From Dactylorhiza incarnata (taxonomy: Eukaryota; Streptophyta; Magnoliopsida; Asparagales; Orchidaceae), in NCBI GenBank assembly GCA_033032865.1, contig JAWHQI010000051.1:12294001-12358000 (forward strand): 64,000 bases of DNA. The letters are read 5' to 3'. The position numbers and the translations under genes are program-made. The notes beneath the pieces are model-generated. The model was not told the origin of the DNA and ran no database searches. It saw only the letters and a list, made by a program, of their open reading frames with translations. Positions 1 to 9,742 of this stretch are shown one piece after another (position 1 is the stretch's first letter; every line of letters starts with the position of its first letter).

Positions 1-3000
1 CTGCCAGTTAAAGGTGGTAACCCTGAGAGGAAAAGGTAGAGCAGAGGTCAACTTCGAAGGCCTAAGCGGAGTGGCTTGCTCCCTGATTTCCGCTATGCAA
101 ATGAGGCGTGCGGTAAACCAAGGAGGCGAGACGTTTATAGCTTTGTTGGAGACTCACTCCACAAGGTTGGCTATTGGAGATGTTCCGGTGGTGGAAGGGT
201 TTGAGGATGTATTCCCCGAGGAGCTTTCGGGAGCACCTCCTCAGCGCGAAATCGATTTCTCGATAGAGTTGGTACCGGGTGCGAGGCCGGTGTCGCGTCC
301 TCCATTTAGGATGGCACCGAAGGAACTGGCCGAGCTTAAGGTTCAGTTGCAATAGTTGTTAGAGCAAGGGTACATTAGGCCCAGCTCTTCGCCGTGGAGC
401 GCGCCGGTATTGTTCGTAAAGAAGAAGGATGGAAGAATGCGGTTGTGCATTGACTACCGCGAGCTAAATAAGTTGACCGTCAAGAATAAATATCCGATTC
501 CCCGAATTGATGATTTGTTCGACCAGTTAGTGGGGTCTGTGGTGTACTCCAAGTTGGACTTGAAATCGGGGTACTACCAGTTGAAGATTCGAGAACAGGA
601 CATTGCCAAGACAACGTTTGGGACTCGGTATGGCCACTATGAGTTTTCGGTGATGCCGTTCAGATTGACGAACGTGCCATCTGTGTTCATGGATTTGATG
701 AACAGGGTTTTTCGACCATTTTTAGATTCGTTCGTGGTGGTGTTCATAGATGATATTTTGGTTTATTCAAAATCAGAAGCGGAACATGAGTCTCACTTGA
801 GGGTAGTATTGCAGACTCTAAGGGAGAACCAGCTTTATGCTAAGTTCTCGAAGTGCGAGTTTTGGATCGAGAAGGTGACCTTTTTGGGTCACGTAATCAG
901 TGGAGATGGGGTGGCGGTAGATCCGGCGAAGATTGAAGCCATTAGAGATTGGCCTGTATTGAGAACCGTGGCGGAAGTCCGGAGCTTCCTTGGACTAGCC
1001 GGTTACTACAGAAGGTTCGTGGAGAACTTTTCTCGGATGGCTTTGCCCCTCACTACTCTTACTCGCAAGGACCAGAAGTTTGTGTGGACGCCGGAGTGCG
1101 CCCGTGCGTTTGAGAATTTGAAGGAAAGGTTGATGTCTGCTCCGATCCTTAGTCTTCCTAGTGGGACGGAAGGATTTCAGATTTTCAGTGACGCGTCAGG
1201 TTGCGGTTTGGGTTGCGTGCTGGTGCAGCACGGCAAGGTAATAGCGTATGGGTCAAGGCAGTTAAAGAATCATGGGAGAAATTACCCCGTCCATGATTTG
1301 GAGTTGGCGGCGGTAATCTTTGCGTTAAAATTATGGCGGCACTACGTTTATGGTGCAAAAGTGGAGATCTTCACGGATCACAAAAGCCTGAGGTATCTCC
1401 TAGACCAAAAGGATCTGAATATGCGGCAGCGTAGGTGGGTCGAGTTCCTTGGGGACTACGACGTGGAGATTCAGTATACGCCAGGTAAAGCCAACGTGGT
1501 TGCGGATGCCTTGAGTAGGAAGTACTCCGGGCAAGGTAATTGGATTGAGGCGCATGACGAGCGTTTGGTGCGAGACTTGGAGTCTCTTGACATTGCTTGT
1601 GTGGCTAGAGGTGAGTCTAGCGTGGCTCGGTTGAACTGGATTGAAGTGCAGTGTGATCTAACGAATCGAATCCGAGAGGCGACTAGTGCAGACGAAGAGT
1701 GCCAACGGTTGGTGTTGGAAGCTCAGCAAAGCGAAGACAGTGCTTGGGAGATGGTCAGTGGGATTTTGAAGAGAGACGGAAGGGTGTGTGTTCCGCGTTT
1801 TGGCAAGCTCCGTGAGGTGTTGATGTTTGAGGCTCACTTTACGAAGTACTCCATTCATCCAGGTAGTACAAAGATGTACTCGGATATGAAGAAATCCTTT
1901 TGGTGGCCTGGGATGAAGCGGGACGTAGCTGAGTATGTAAGCCGATGTCAGACTTGTGCTTTAGTGAAGGCTGAGTGCCAAAGGCCCGGTGGGTTCTTGA
2001 AGCCTCTTCCTATCCCCGAGTGGAAATTCGACGATATCTCCATGGACTTTGTACATGGCTTGCCTCGATCGCAGCAGGGTAACGATGCGATTTGGGTGAT
2101 AGTGGATCGCCTGACCAAGGTGGCTCACTTCATTCCGAATCAGAAGGGTGGTGGCGCAGAGAAGCTCGTGGAGCTTTATGTTCGAAATGTTGTGCGGTTG
2201 CACGGGATTCCTAAGAGCATTGTTAATGATCGCGATGGGCGGTTCACGTCGAAGGACTGGAGGCTAGTGCAGAAAAGTTTAGGCAACAAACTCAAGTTTA
2301 GTACCGCGTTCCATCCGCAGACCGATGGTTAGACGGAGCGAACGAACCGTACATTGGAGGATATGTTGAGGATGTGTGCTCTTGACTTTGGTAGGAGTTG
2401 GGAAGACCACCTTTTCATGGTGGAGTTCGCTTATAATAATAGCTTCCAGGCAAATATCAAGATGACGCCATACGAAGCATTGTATGGAAAGAGGTGTCGA
2501 ACGCCGATGTCTTGGGCAGAGGCGGGAGACACTAAGCTTTTGGGAAAGCAAGTGGTGGCAGATGCTTGCGAGATCGTGCGGACGATTCAGGAGCGCATGA
2601 AGGTTGCTTAAGATCGGCAAGCGAAGTATTTTAACGCGCGCCACAGAAATGTGGAGTTTGCTGTGGGCGACATGGTCTACTTGAAGATCAAGCCGTTCAG
2701 GGGTGTTTCGCGTGTGCGGCGACTCAAGAAGTTGAGTCCGAGATATCTGGGCCCGTTCGAGGTTACGGAGCGTATAGGCAAAGCAGCCTATCGTTTGGCA
2801 TTGTCCGCTGAGCTGAGTGGATTACATGATGTTTTCCATGTCTCTGTGCTGAGGAAAGCTTTGGTAGAGCCAAGAGTCGTGGTTGAAGCGACGGCGGTGC
2901 CGGTGACAGAGGATTTGAGGATGAGAGTTTGTCCGGTTTGCGTGGAGGACTCGGAAGTCCGGCAGTTGCGTAACAAGGAAGTCAGGCTTGTAAAGGTGCG

Positions 3001-3115
3001 ATTGGACAATTGCGGGCGAGACGAATTCTCTTGGGAGCGTGAGCAAGGGATGCGGGAGGACTTCCCGGAACTTTTTGCATCAGGTATGCATCGCAATTTT
3101 CTGTTTCAGTTTTGA
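1..3115 (+). pseudogene. pol: Tekay-like pol polyprotein (linker, RT, RNase H, integrase, chromodomain-like tail), 3 premature stops
   Basis: The polyprotein copies element RNA into DNA and inserts it. The reading frame holds from the window edge to the natural stop at 3113-3115. In order: the protease-RT linker (14-352), RT with LCIDYRELN and the catalytic FIDD box near 743-754, RNase H starting at FSDASG near 1180, and integrase with an HHCC finger (about 1850-1960), MDF and NDRDGRF acidic residues. Last comes the GPFEV/DVFHVSVLRK segment and a chromodomain-like tail ending ELFASG. Three in-frame stops break it: TAG at 353-355 (where relatives usually have Glu or Gln), TAG at 2330-2332 (Gln of TDGQTER, still CAG in the sister element at 47.5 kb) and TAA at 2609-2611 (Gln before DRQ). 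No frameshift is seen, so decay is by point mutation. The family is certain; the exact clade is inferred from the tail. Confidence 0.92.
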
Positions 3116-3130
3116 AATTTCGAGGACGAA

Positions 3131-3152
3131 ATTCTTTTAAGGGGGGTGGAGT
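3131..3152 (+). other. Polypurine tract of Tekay-like element 1
   Basis: AAGGGGGGTGGAG directly precedes the TGTAACACC start of the 3' LTR and is the expected plus-strand primer for reverse transcription. The same words (GACGAAATTCTTTTAAGGGG) precede the 3' LTR of the second Tekay element near 48365-48384. Confidence 0.85.
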
Positions 3153-5166
3153 TGTAACACCCCAGTTTTTCTGATCTGAGAATTAACGCCGCGCATTAGG
3201 TCTTCGTCGCTGAAAACTGCCGTAATGGCAGATTTTTCTTAAACGCACGATCGTGCGTTTCCTTGACGCACGATCGATCCGCCCGTGCGTGCTCTTCGGC
3301 TGGAAGATTTGGAGTTCTGAATTTACTCGTGCATTTTTACGCACGGTCGTGCGTTCGACCGTGCGTTCGCAAACTGGCGGAAATAGATCCGTAATCAGCG
3401 AATTTCTGGGCGCCCGTTTGGTTTGATTTCGATCGGACGGCTGTGAGGGGCTCGTGGGAGAACCCTAAGTAGGGCTGAGAAGCTCTCCCTCCTCATTTTC
3501 TCTTAAGTTGGGTCTTGAGGGTTTGAGAGAGAGGAAGGGTTGGAGGAGGAAGAGAACTAGATCCCGCCATTGTTGGAGCTTCGGAGCTCCGTTCGCCGAT
3601 CCGAGACCAGCAGCGCGTAGGGAACGTCGAGACGCTTTTTCTTCTCCGTTTGTTTTCAAGTTTCCATGGCTAGGAGGAGATCTCAAAAGGTAACAACATT
3701 TCTCCTCCCGGTCTTTAGGATGCGTGCTTGACATCCCTTTATTTTCTGCATTTTGGCACCGGATCCGTCGAGTTAGAGGGATCCGGGTCGCCTTGGTTCA
3801 AGAGGAACCATCTGGTTGATTGTGTCCGTCCTCGACATGATTTGCACTAGAAATCCGCTCTGTTAGTGGATTAGGCATTGTGGGTGAAGCCGGTTTCGCG
3901 ACCGTCGGTCCGATTCGGTGATGTTGATTGACGCACATTTTAGGGGTTTTGTTAGAAATTAGAATACGGCGAATTCGTCGTCGTGATGCCCTTGTAGCTT
4001 CGTGTGGTATCGAATGTTGGGTTTTGGGCGGTGAAATAATATGCGGATTATGGGGCTTGTGATGCCTAGTGTTGTGCGAAGGTGCGATTGGTCTTTGTGA
4101 TCGGCTGGCTATCCCGTGAATACTGATATTCACGTGTGGAGAGTGTCCCGACAAGATTAGTCCCTTCGGGGTTAACTGACGAGAACGGCTGTGCTAACGG
4201 ACGAGCCCGGAACGGTCTCCAGGCGAGGCAGTCGGTGGACGTTGTCCCGACGGTAAGACTAGGGCCTTGGGACGTTTGCTCGGAGTCTAAGCCAGGGTTC
4301 TTAGCATCGGTTGTGTGGTTTGAGGCAAGAACGTGTGAGCTGTTTGACAACCCGATGGCATGGAGAGCCAGGCGAGGTGGGTCTCGGCGTGAGTTCTTGG
4401 CCTTGGGCTACGATGCCCTTTGGGGGAAGTGTTGAGTACCCCGTGATTGTGCTGATGATGTATGATGTTGTGTTAGACTCATACGCTTTAGGGCGCCTTG
4501 GGTGAAACCCGGGTTTGCATTCATATCGCATTTGTAGGCCCCTTTATTACTTGCTCAACATAGAAACATGGATGTTGTTTGTGACACTCATGCCTGTTGT
4601 TTTATGTTGCTTCTTTCCTTATTTTCATGTGCATACGAAGTGCTGACTTGCAGGGTGATGTAGTTCCCCGGGGTCCGCTAGGACGGCCGGGAGGAGGGGT
4701 GTTGTTACATCGTTTGTGGTCAGCCATAGTTGACCCTCGTTTACCGCTCTTTGTGATTTGGATGCAGGCCAGGGATCGCAGACTGGAACGAGCTCGCAGG
4801 CCAAAAAGGTCTAAAGCCTCATGAAGTGTTTTCCTTGTTTTTCCTATTTTCCCATACTCATCTTTTGATGTTCTGGCTTGCATGCCGAGGTAGCCTAGGG
4901 AAGCTAGTTTCCCCCTCTTTTGAGATTTTATATTTGTGATGAATGTTTGATGACTTGGACTTTGGTTTTGTAAGGCCTTAAGACCAGTTTCGCTCCTATG
5001 TTAATTGTGGACAATCTCTGTGGTTTTTAGTTTTGTTTCCGCTGTGTTGTCTGAGTTTTGAGCTGGGTAGTTTATATCATCTTTTAATGCTGAAACTGTG
5101 GCGGTTATATGCTGCGGGGTCCCGGCCGGACCCATGTTATATGGTCATTACAGGGGAGGTGTTACA
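3153..5166 (+). repeat. 3' LTR of Tekay-like element 1 (2014 bp)
   Basis: It starts TGTAACACCCC and ends GGTGTTACA, giving inverted 7-bp termini. Near its start lies an array of dyad words, including a perfect 20-bp palindrome AAACGCACGATCGTGCGTTT at 3241-3260 and further CGCACG/CGTGCG copies to 3370. A 16-bp word TAACGCCGCGCATTAG lies at 3184-3199. Near its 3' end it has GGCCTTAAG (about 4974) and GGGGTCCCGGCCGGACCC (about 5116-5133), both shared with the other two Tekay LTR subfamilies in this window. Small ORFs inside it are LTR noise. Confidence 0.9.
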
Positions 5167-5611
5167 AAATTTTTGTGAAAGGAGAACTAACGACGCTACC
5201 GAGATCGACATTATACTCTCGTGACTATGAGATATCCTCTAAAAATCCATCGGTGACGGTGGTCATATGCTTGCTCGGTCACATCCTCTCCACTACACCG
5301 TCTATGAAACAATTTCACAAATCAACTAGGATTTGCATGAGACTAAACGTGTAGGCTTAGGTTTAGGGTGAAGAAAATACAATGATAAAAATGAGTGATA
5401 ATCAATCACACCTAAACAAAATAATTTGAGGTTGCATCAAAGATCTACCCAAGAGAAAAGCTAGAGAAGTGACATCCCCAGACTTATTCAATACAAAATG
5501 GGGTCACTCTCAACTTAGCCAAACACGATAAAAATTACATATTCTTCATGTACAACCCCGGTGTTCGCCAAGAGGAGCGGAGATTCAAGGATCAACATGC
5601 GAGAAGAGTAG
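5167..5611. other. Unassigned stretch between two retrotransposons
   Basis: No convincing coding frame, RNA gene or terminal repeat was recognised. It begins right after the Tekay LTR (the first 5 bp, AAATT, would be the target-site duplication). It contains a small dyad, GTGACATCCCC against GGGGTCAC (about 5468-5508). Part of it may be the 5' portion of the Tat-like LTR that follows, but no clear TG start could be placed. Confidence 0.4.
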
Positions 5612-5757
5612 GAAGGCGGGCGAGCCGGGTACTCGGAGGTCGCCTCGCTTGAAGGCGGGCGAGCCGGACTCTCGATGGTCGCTCGCAGGAAGGCGAGCGA
5701 GCCGGGCTCCTGGTGGTCGCTCGCAGGAGGGCGGGCGAGCCAGGCTCTCGCAGGAGA
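5612..5757. repeat. Tandem array of about 38-bp units in a Tat-like LTR
   Basis: Three and a half imperfect units follow one another, each with a GGCGGGCGAGCCGG-type core and a GGTCGCTCGCAGG tail. Adjacent units create the dyad CGCTCGC-N6-GCGAGCG. The array is very GC-rich compared with its surroundings. It sits about 180 bp upstream of a TATA box, which fits an LTR U3 enhancer-like region. Confidence 0.7.
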
Positions 5758-6262
5758 GAAGAATCCTTGGGGGCGGCTCGCCCAGCAGAAGTCCAGGCGT
5801 GTTTTTACCTGGGAGCCCTTGGTGGTCTGCAGTTAGCCTCAACAAACAGCGGAGTTTGGCTATTGGCAGACCATTTTGGGTTGCGCATAACAAAAGTGTA
5901 AGGCGGAATCCGACTATTAGCAGAACATAAGTAAAAAACTATATATAGACTTTGAAGGGCACCTTTGGAGAGGATCTAATCTCAGCACTCTGAGCTTCCT
6001 TCTCCCTAGGTTATCTTGGTTCAACTCTCAGGCTCTCCAAGGTGCCCAGTCTCAGCTTTAGCTTGGGAGGGGAAACACTCTAAGATCTTTCGGGTGTGTG
6101 GTGGGACCTTCTCGCTGCGACCAAGGGTCTGTGTCTAGTTCTGAGGCTTCGGTCTGTTCCTTCCGAGGGATCAGTAAGTGCTAGCTGCCCCCCACCTTTG
6201 GGGGCCCGAGCTCCACAAGAGACCAAGTTTTGATTTCAACATTTTTGGTGCGGTGAGCGTGG
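5758..6262 (+). repeat. 3' portion of a Tat-like 5' LTR, with TATA box, and probable PBS
   Basis: TATATATAG at 5941-5949 is a plausible LTR promoter. The LTR probably ends in TTTCAACA at about 6241. The next bases, TTTTGGTGCGGTGAGCG, resemble the TTGGCGCCGT-type primer binding site used by Tat/Athila elements but are not a clean match. The gag frame starts about 35 bp further on. The 5' end of the LTR is not resolved. Confidence 0.55.
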
Positions 6263-6297
6263 AGTGCAGATAGACAAGAAAGTTCCAAGGAAAAGAC

Positions 6298-7922
6298 ATG
6301 GCGGGAGACGACGAGCGAGAAGCAGGCTTTGGCGGTTCGCCACCACCCGGCGCGCCAGCGACGGTAGAGATGCCGGCAGACCTCAGGAGGGATCTGCTCG
6401 GGGCTTTTCAGTGCGCTCTCGCCACGGCACTTGGGGGTTTCGCAACCCCCGCGCCCCACGTGGCCCCTTCAGCTGGAGTTGGCGAGAACGCCTCAGGGCA
6501 GAGGGCAGGAAAGGAGGCGACGTCCCAGGCGCCGGAGCGAGACCTCGCAGGGCGAGAACTTTTCCCCAGCCCAGCGAGTGCGGGTGGGGTTCTGGCGAGC
6601 GCCGTCCCGATAGGCGGGATCCCGGCCAGTGGGGTCCCGACGAGTGGTCCCTCGGCGAGTGCGAGGTTGCTTGGAGTCGGGTCGCCCGGGGAGCTCGCGG
6701 GGCGAGTGGAGCAGGTCAGGGGGGTGAAGGGGGGGGGGGGGGGGGGGGGGGGGAGCCCATTCTGTGAATTGGTGCTCCCGGCACCACTCCCCGAGGGGTT
6801 CAGGGAGCCGGCCATGATGTTGTATACTGGCAAGGATGACCCCATGCAACACCTACAGTGGTTCGAGGACATGGTCTCTATCAGACCTATGTCGGACGCC
6901 TTCAAGTGCCGACTATTCGCCACCACCCTGAAGGAAAAGGCAAGGGACTGGTTTCACCAGTTACCCTCAGGGTCGATCTACGGTTTTGAGGATCTGCGTC
7001 GCGGCTTCCTGCTGCGCTTCTCGACCTCGAAGAAGAGGAAGGACCCCGAGGCGCTCTTCAACATTAAGCAGAGGCCAGAGGAGTCGCTAGCACACTACGT
7101 AGATCGGTTCCAGGAGTAGGTCCTCCTCATTCAGGAGGTGCCGGGGTTCACCCTTCAACTTGCCTTCATAGTAGGGCTGCGGGAGGGGTTTTTTAAGATG
7201 GACCTCAAGAGGAGGGCTCCCTTATCTTCTGAGGAGTTGATGGAGAGAGCGGCGGAGGAGATAGATGAGGAGGCTGCCAATCCCGAGTTCTCGAAGAGGC
7301 TGGCACGGCTAAGCGAGCCGGAGGTTAGGCAACCAGAGACGAGAAGGAGAGAAGAGGCAAGAGCCCCGGAGTTGGGGTGGAGGCAGCAGGAAAGGGGGAT
7401 GCAGGGCCCAGGAAGAGGTTTTCCCCACGGAGGAGGCAACTTCCAAGGAGGAGGCAACTTCCAAGGATGGCAAGGAAGACCTCGCCAGCTAGGGTGGAGG
7501 CAGGGTTCGAGACCGCTTCCCCCGCGTCAGCAGGCAATGGCAATCGGGCGAGGAAGAACAGGGAGAGGAAGAGGAGCGGGGGCTGGAGGAGCCGGGCCCA
7601 GAAGGAGGAACAGGGGGCGGAAGTCGAGGGGAGGGGGGTGGCGTTGCCTTATTGTGACTTCCACCAGGAGGAGGGTCACGCAACGGCCACCTGCCCCGAG
7701 TTTTTGGAGATGAGAGGGGCAAGGGTCCCAGCACAGCAGCAGCAGCAGAGGCCAGTGAGGATCGAGGAAGTTCTACCTCGGGAGGAGGAGGAAGAGAGGT
7801 GCGAAGACCGGGTCGACGTAGGGACCCGGGGAGGGATCAGAGTGATCCATGAGGGTGTGGGGATCGAGGCAGCCCGAAAAGCGAGCCTTTATTCCATGCC
7901 CGTTGTAGCTCACTTTCCCTGA
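6298..7922 (+). pseudogene. gag: Tat/Ogre-like gypsy gag, truncated at 3' end
   Basis: Gag forms the virus-like particle and packages element RNA. The N-terminal 140 residues are low complexity (Gly, Ala, Pro). They are followed by a retrotransposon gag core (MMLYTGKDDPMQHLQWFE ... KARDWFHQLPSGSI ... RPEESLAHYVDRF). A zinc finger of the CDFH-X4-GH-X4-C type (YCDFHQEEGHATATC, about 7649-7693) is typical of Tat-lineage gag. A stop TAG at 7117-7119 interrupts the frame. A frameshift lies between about 7500 and 7640, because the zinc finger is in the next frame. A 25-base G run at 6729-6753 encodes polyglycine and is unlikely to be stable. No protease or RT follows: similarity ends near 7900. The lineage is assigned from zinc-finger style and gag core only. 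Confidence 0.75.
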
Positions 7923-8013
7923 TACATGCATTCATATTCTAATCAAATCAAGCTGCGACAAGAAAATTAATTCTGAGATAATTAATAGAATAATTAGAAG
8001 GCCGGCTACGGAC

Positions 8014-8340
8014 CTTCAGATCCGAGTGAAGCTGTCCTGCAAGAGCTAATAAAAATGTCGTCTTTCCAGAACCAGGGGGACCTAGCAGCAGAGTCTTCTT
8101 GCTTGGCATCAAATGAAGCAAATTCCCAAAGCTCTGCAATTTTTATAACAACAAGAGGCCGGCAAATTATTATATAATTAATACATGCATACAATCTAGG
8201 ATATATAATTAGAGCATACTTGGATTGTGTTGAGAATGGCGTTGGAGAAGGAAGGCGACCTCCTGCTGCCAACATAAGCCTCCGCCGCAACACATAGATT
8301 CTCAAACCGCACCTCCATCGTTGGCAGTTCAATCCCAACT
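8014..8340 (-). pseudogene. Two-exon remnant of a PDR-type ABCG transporter gene
   Basis: PDR/ABCG proteins are plant plasma-membrane ATP-driven exporters. Two exons are readable on the minus strand: 8220-8340, 40 codons with the signature VGIELPTMEVRFENL and EAYVGS; and 8014-8133, 40 codons with the Walker A motif [19 protein letters not shown] and QLHSDLK. They are separated by an 86-bp intron (8134-8219) with GT and TTGCAG borders. Exon 1 is preceded by GATGTTGCAG, a good acceptor, and exon 2 ends at a GT donor. Phases agree (phase 2 in, phase 0 between and out). Relative to the family, about 20 residues normally found between PSKK and TLLLGPP (the ILxDVSGIIKPSRM part) are missing. No other exons were recognised on either side, so this is a fragment, either a relic of a resident gene or captured DNA. 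Confidence 0.8.
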
Positions 8341-8344
8341 CTGC

Positions 8345-9300
8345 AACATCATATGCACATGTGCAGTGTTTCAAATGGAGGCTATTCAAACTGGTCTATC
8401 GTTTTATTCTTGAAAAATGCAATGTTCTTCGTAAGTCTGCAGCATTTTCAATTTACTGGAATTAAATCATGATATATTAGATGAATATCAAATTAAGGGC
8501 GAGATTTTCAACAGTACTTAGCATATTCTTCTTAAAATACATTATAAGGAGAGCTTAAAATGCATTTAGTTATAACAACATCCCTGCCTCAAGAAATGGG
8601 GAAATGCATCAATTGGATGATGTTATACAAAATTTTGACCTCTGTAGGTTGCTCACATGGGTTTGCCTTTCTCTTCATTATTTCAATGTTCTGTGCACTA
8701 ACTAGACCCTCCAGCTGTGATAGTTAAGGAACAAGATCTAAAAAACAAACTAAAAATCACTTTTAGGAAAGGATCTATATCATTGTAAGATTTATGATTT
8801 CTGCTGCCTCAAAAATAGTAGAGACCATACACAAGCATCTAGTTCACTTCCAAGCCCTCCAAGTCCAACTCTAATATGATAGTTATGCTGGAAAGATGAT
8901 ATGTTCCAACACCTTATGAGACTGTAACTCATGAAATTAATTAAGAAGAAAGTGTTGCATTAATCAACAAAATTGTATGGAATGGATAAAGTAGAAAAAC
9001 TATTTGATGGAGCAGGTATAAATAGAGACACAATACATCATGTGTATTAATAATTATTAAATTGTCAAACTTACCCATCACTACACGCAGAAAATAAGAA
9101 TTTTTCCTAACAGAAAACTTAAGTCTTAATCCGATTAATAGTCAGTAGTTTTTGCATCTAGCTGTTATGAAATAGTTAACTAGAATCATAAGCGTTTTGA
9201 CAAATATGATATTGTTTCTGGCGTAGTTAACAAGTTTGGGCGGGTTTGCACGGCTTCTTGATTGGGATATGATCAATTTCCCTAATGTTAGACTAGCCTT
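8345..9300. other. AT-rich unassigned stretch upstream of the PDR remnant
   Basis: No further PDR exon, RNA gene or known element was recognised. A weak possible match to the preceding PDR exon (minus strand near 8400-8440, ending in a Glu-Glu-rich stretch) contains a stop and lacks a GT donor, so it is not called. The stretch may be intron or upstream sequence of the transporter relic. Confidence 0.4.
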
Positions 9301-9742
9301 TGTTGTAGAAAAACGGGGGTGCCGAGAAGAGAGATTCGAACGAAAAACAAAGACAAAAACACAGAGAACACACAAATTTAAGAGGTTCACCCAAAACCGG
9401 GCTACGTCCCCTATCCCGCCTCCGCTTCACCTTTTTGTATTCACCAAAAAAGATTACAAAACACACAAGATTACAAGGATCAAAACCGATCCTACCTCGC
9501 ACCCCTCTCTTTGGACAAGAAACGGAGGAACCACCGCCGAAAACGCCTCTCCACAAAACTCCTCGTAGACGCCTCCAAAACCCTCAGCCGAAAACCGCTG
9601 AGAAGAACCTTAACCCTAGAACCGGGTTACACGCCTTTAAGTAGGCCACGAAACCGAAACCCGGATATCCGCACACCTGGATATCACAAGCCGAAAACCG
9701 CTGAGAAGACCGCCGCCCACAATATGAGAACTTCCAAAAGCT
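9301..9742 (+). repeat. LTR-like fragment next to copia gag
   Basis: It begins TGTTGTAGAAAAACGGG. It contains the phrase AGAGGTTCACCCAAAACCGG seen in plant copia LTRs or leaders, and twice repeats CCGAAAACCGCTGAGAAGA (about 9589 and 9691). It joins a copia gag that lacks its N-terminus at about 9743, so the LTR end, primer site and start of gag have been deleted. Confidence 0.45.

Larger units (their letters stand above)
1..5166 (+). mobile_element. Tekay-like Ty3/gypsy chromovirus, 5' part outside the window
   Basis: The order protease-RT linker, reverse transcriptase, RNase H, integrase, then a degenerate chromodomain-like tail, polypurine tract and LTR is that of a Ty3/gypsy chromovirus. 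Motifs such as FIDDILVYS and the C-terminal block with LRNKEVRLVKV suggest the Tekay/Del lineage. Only the second half is visible, so the 5' LTR and target-site duplication cannot be checked. The right end is at TGTTACA (5160-5166). Autonomy is excluded by three in-frame stops in pol. Confidence 0.9.

Noticed and set aside
6408..6926. 172-codon minus-strand ORF opposite the Tat-like gag.
   Set aside because: Low-complexity Pro/Gly/Ala shadow of the GC-rich gag frame.
7948..8139. A 63-codon minus-strand ORF with a Walker A motif, possible small ABC protein.
   Set aside because: The ORF reads through a splice donor into intron; the conserved part is a single exon of a PDR transporter gene.
8390..8445. 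Possible upstream PDR exon on the minus strand.
   Set aside because: Similarity is weak, a stop interrupts it and the donor position lacks GT.
9082..9120. CACTACACGCAGAAAAT resembles the terminus of a CACTA DNA transposon.
   Set aside because: No matching inverted terminus, sub-terminal repeats or 3-bp duplication could be found in the window.
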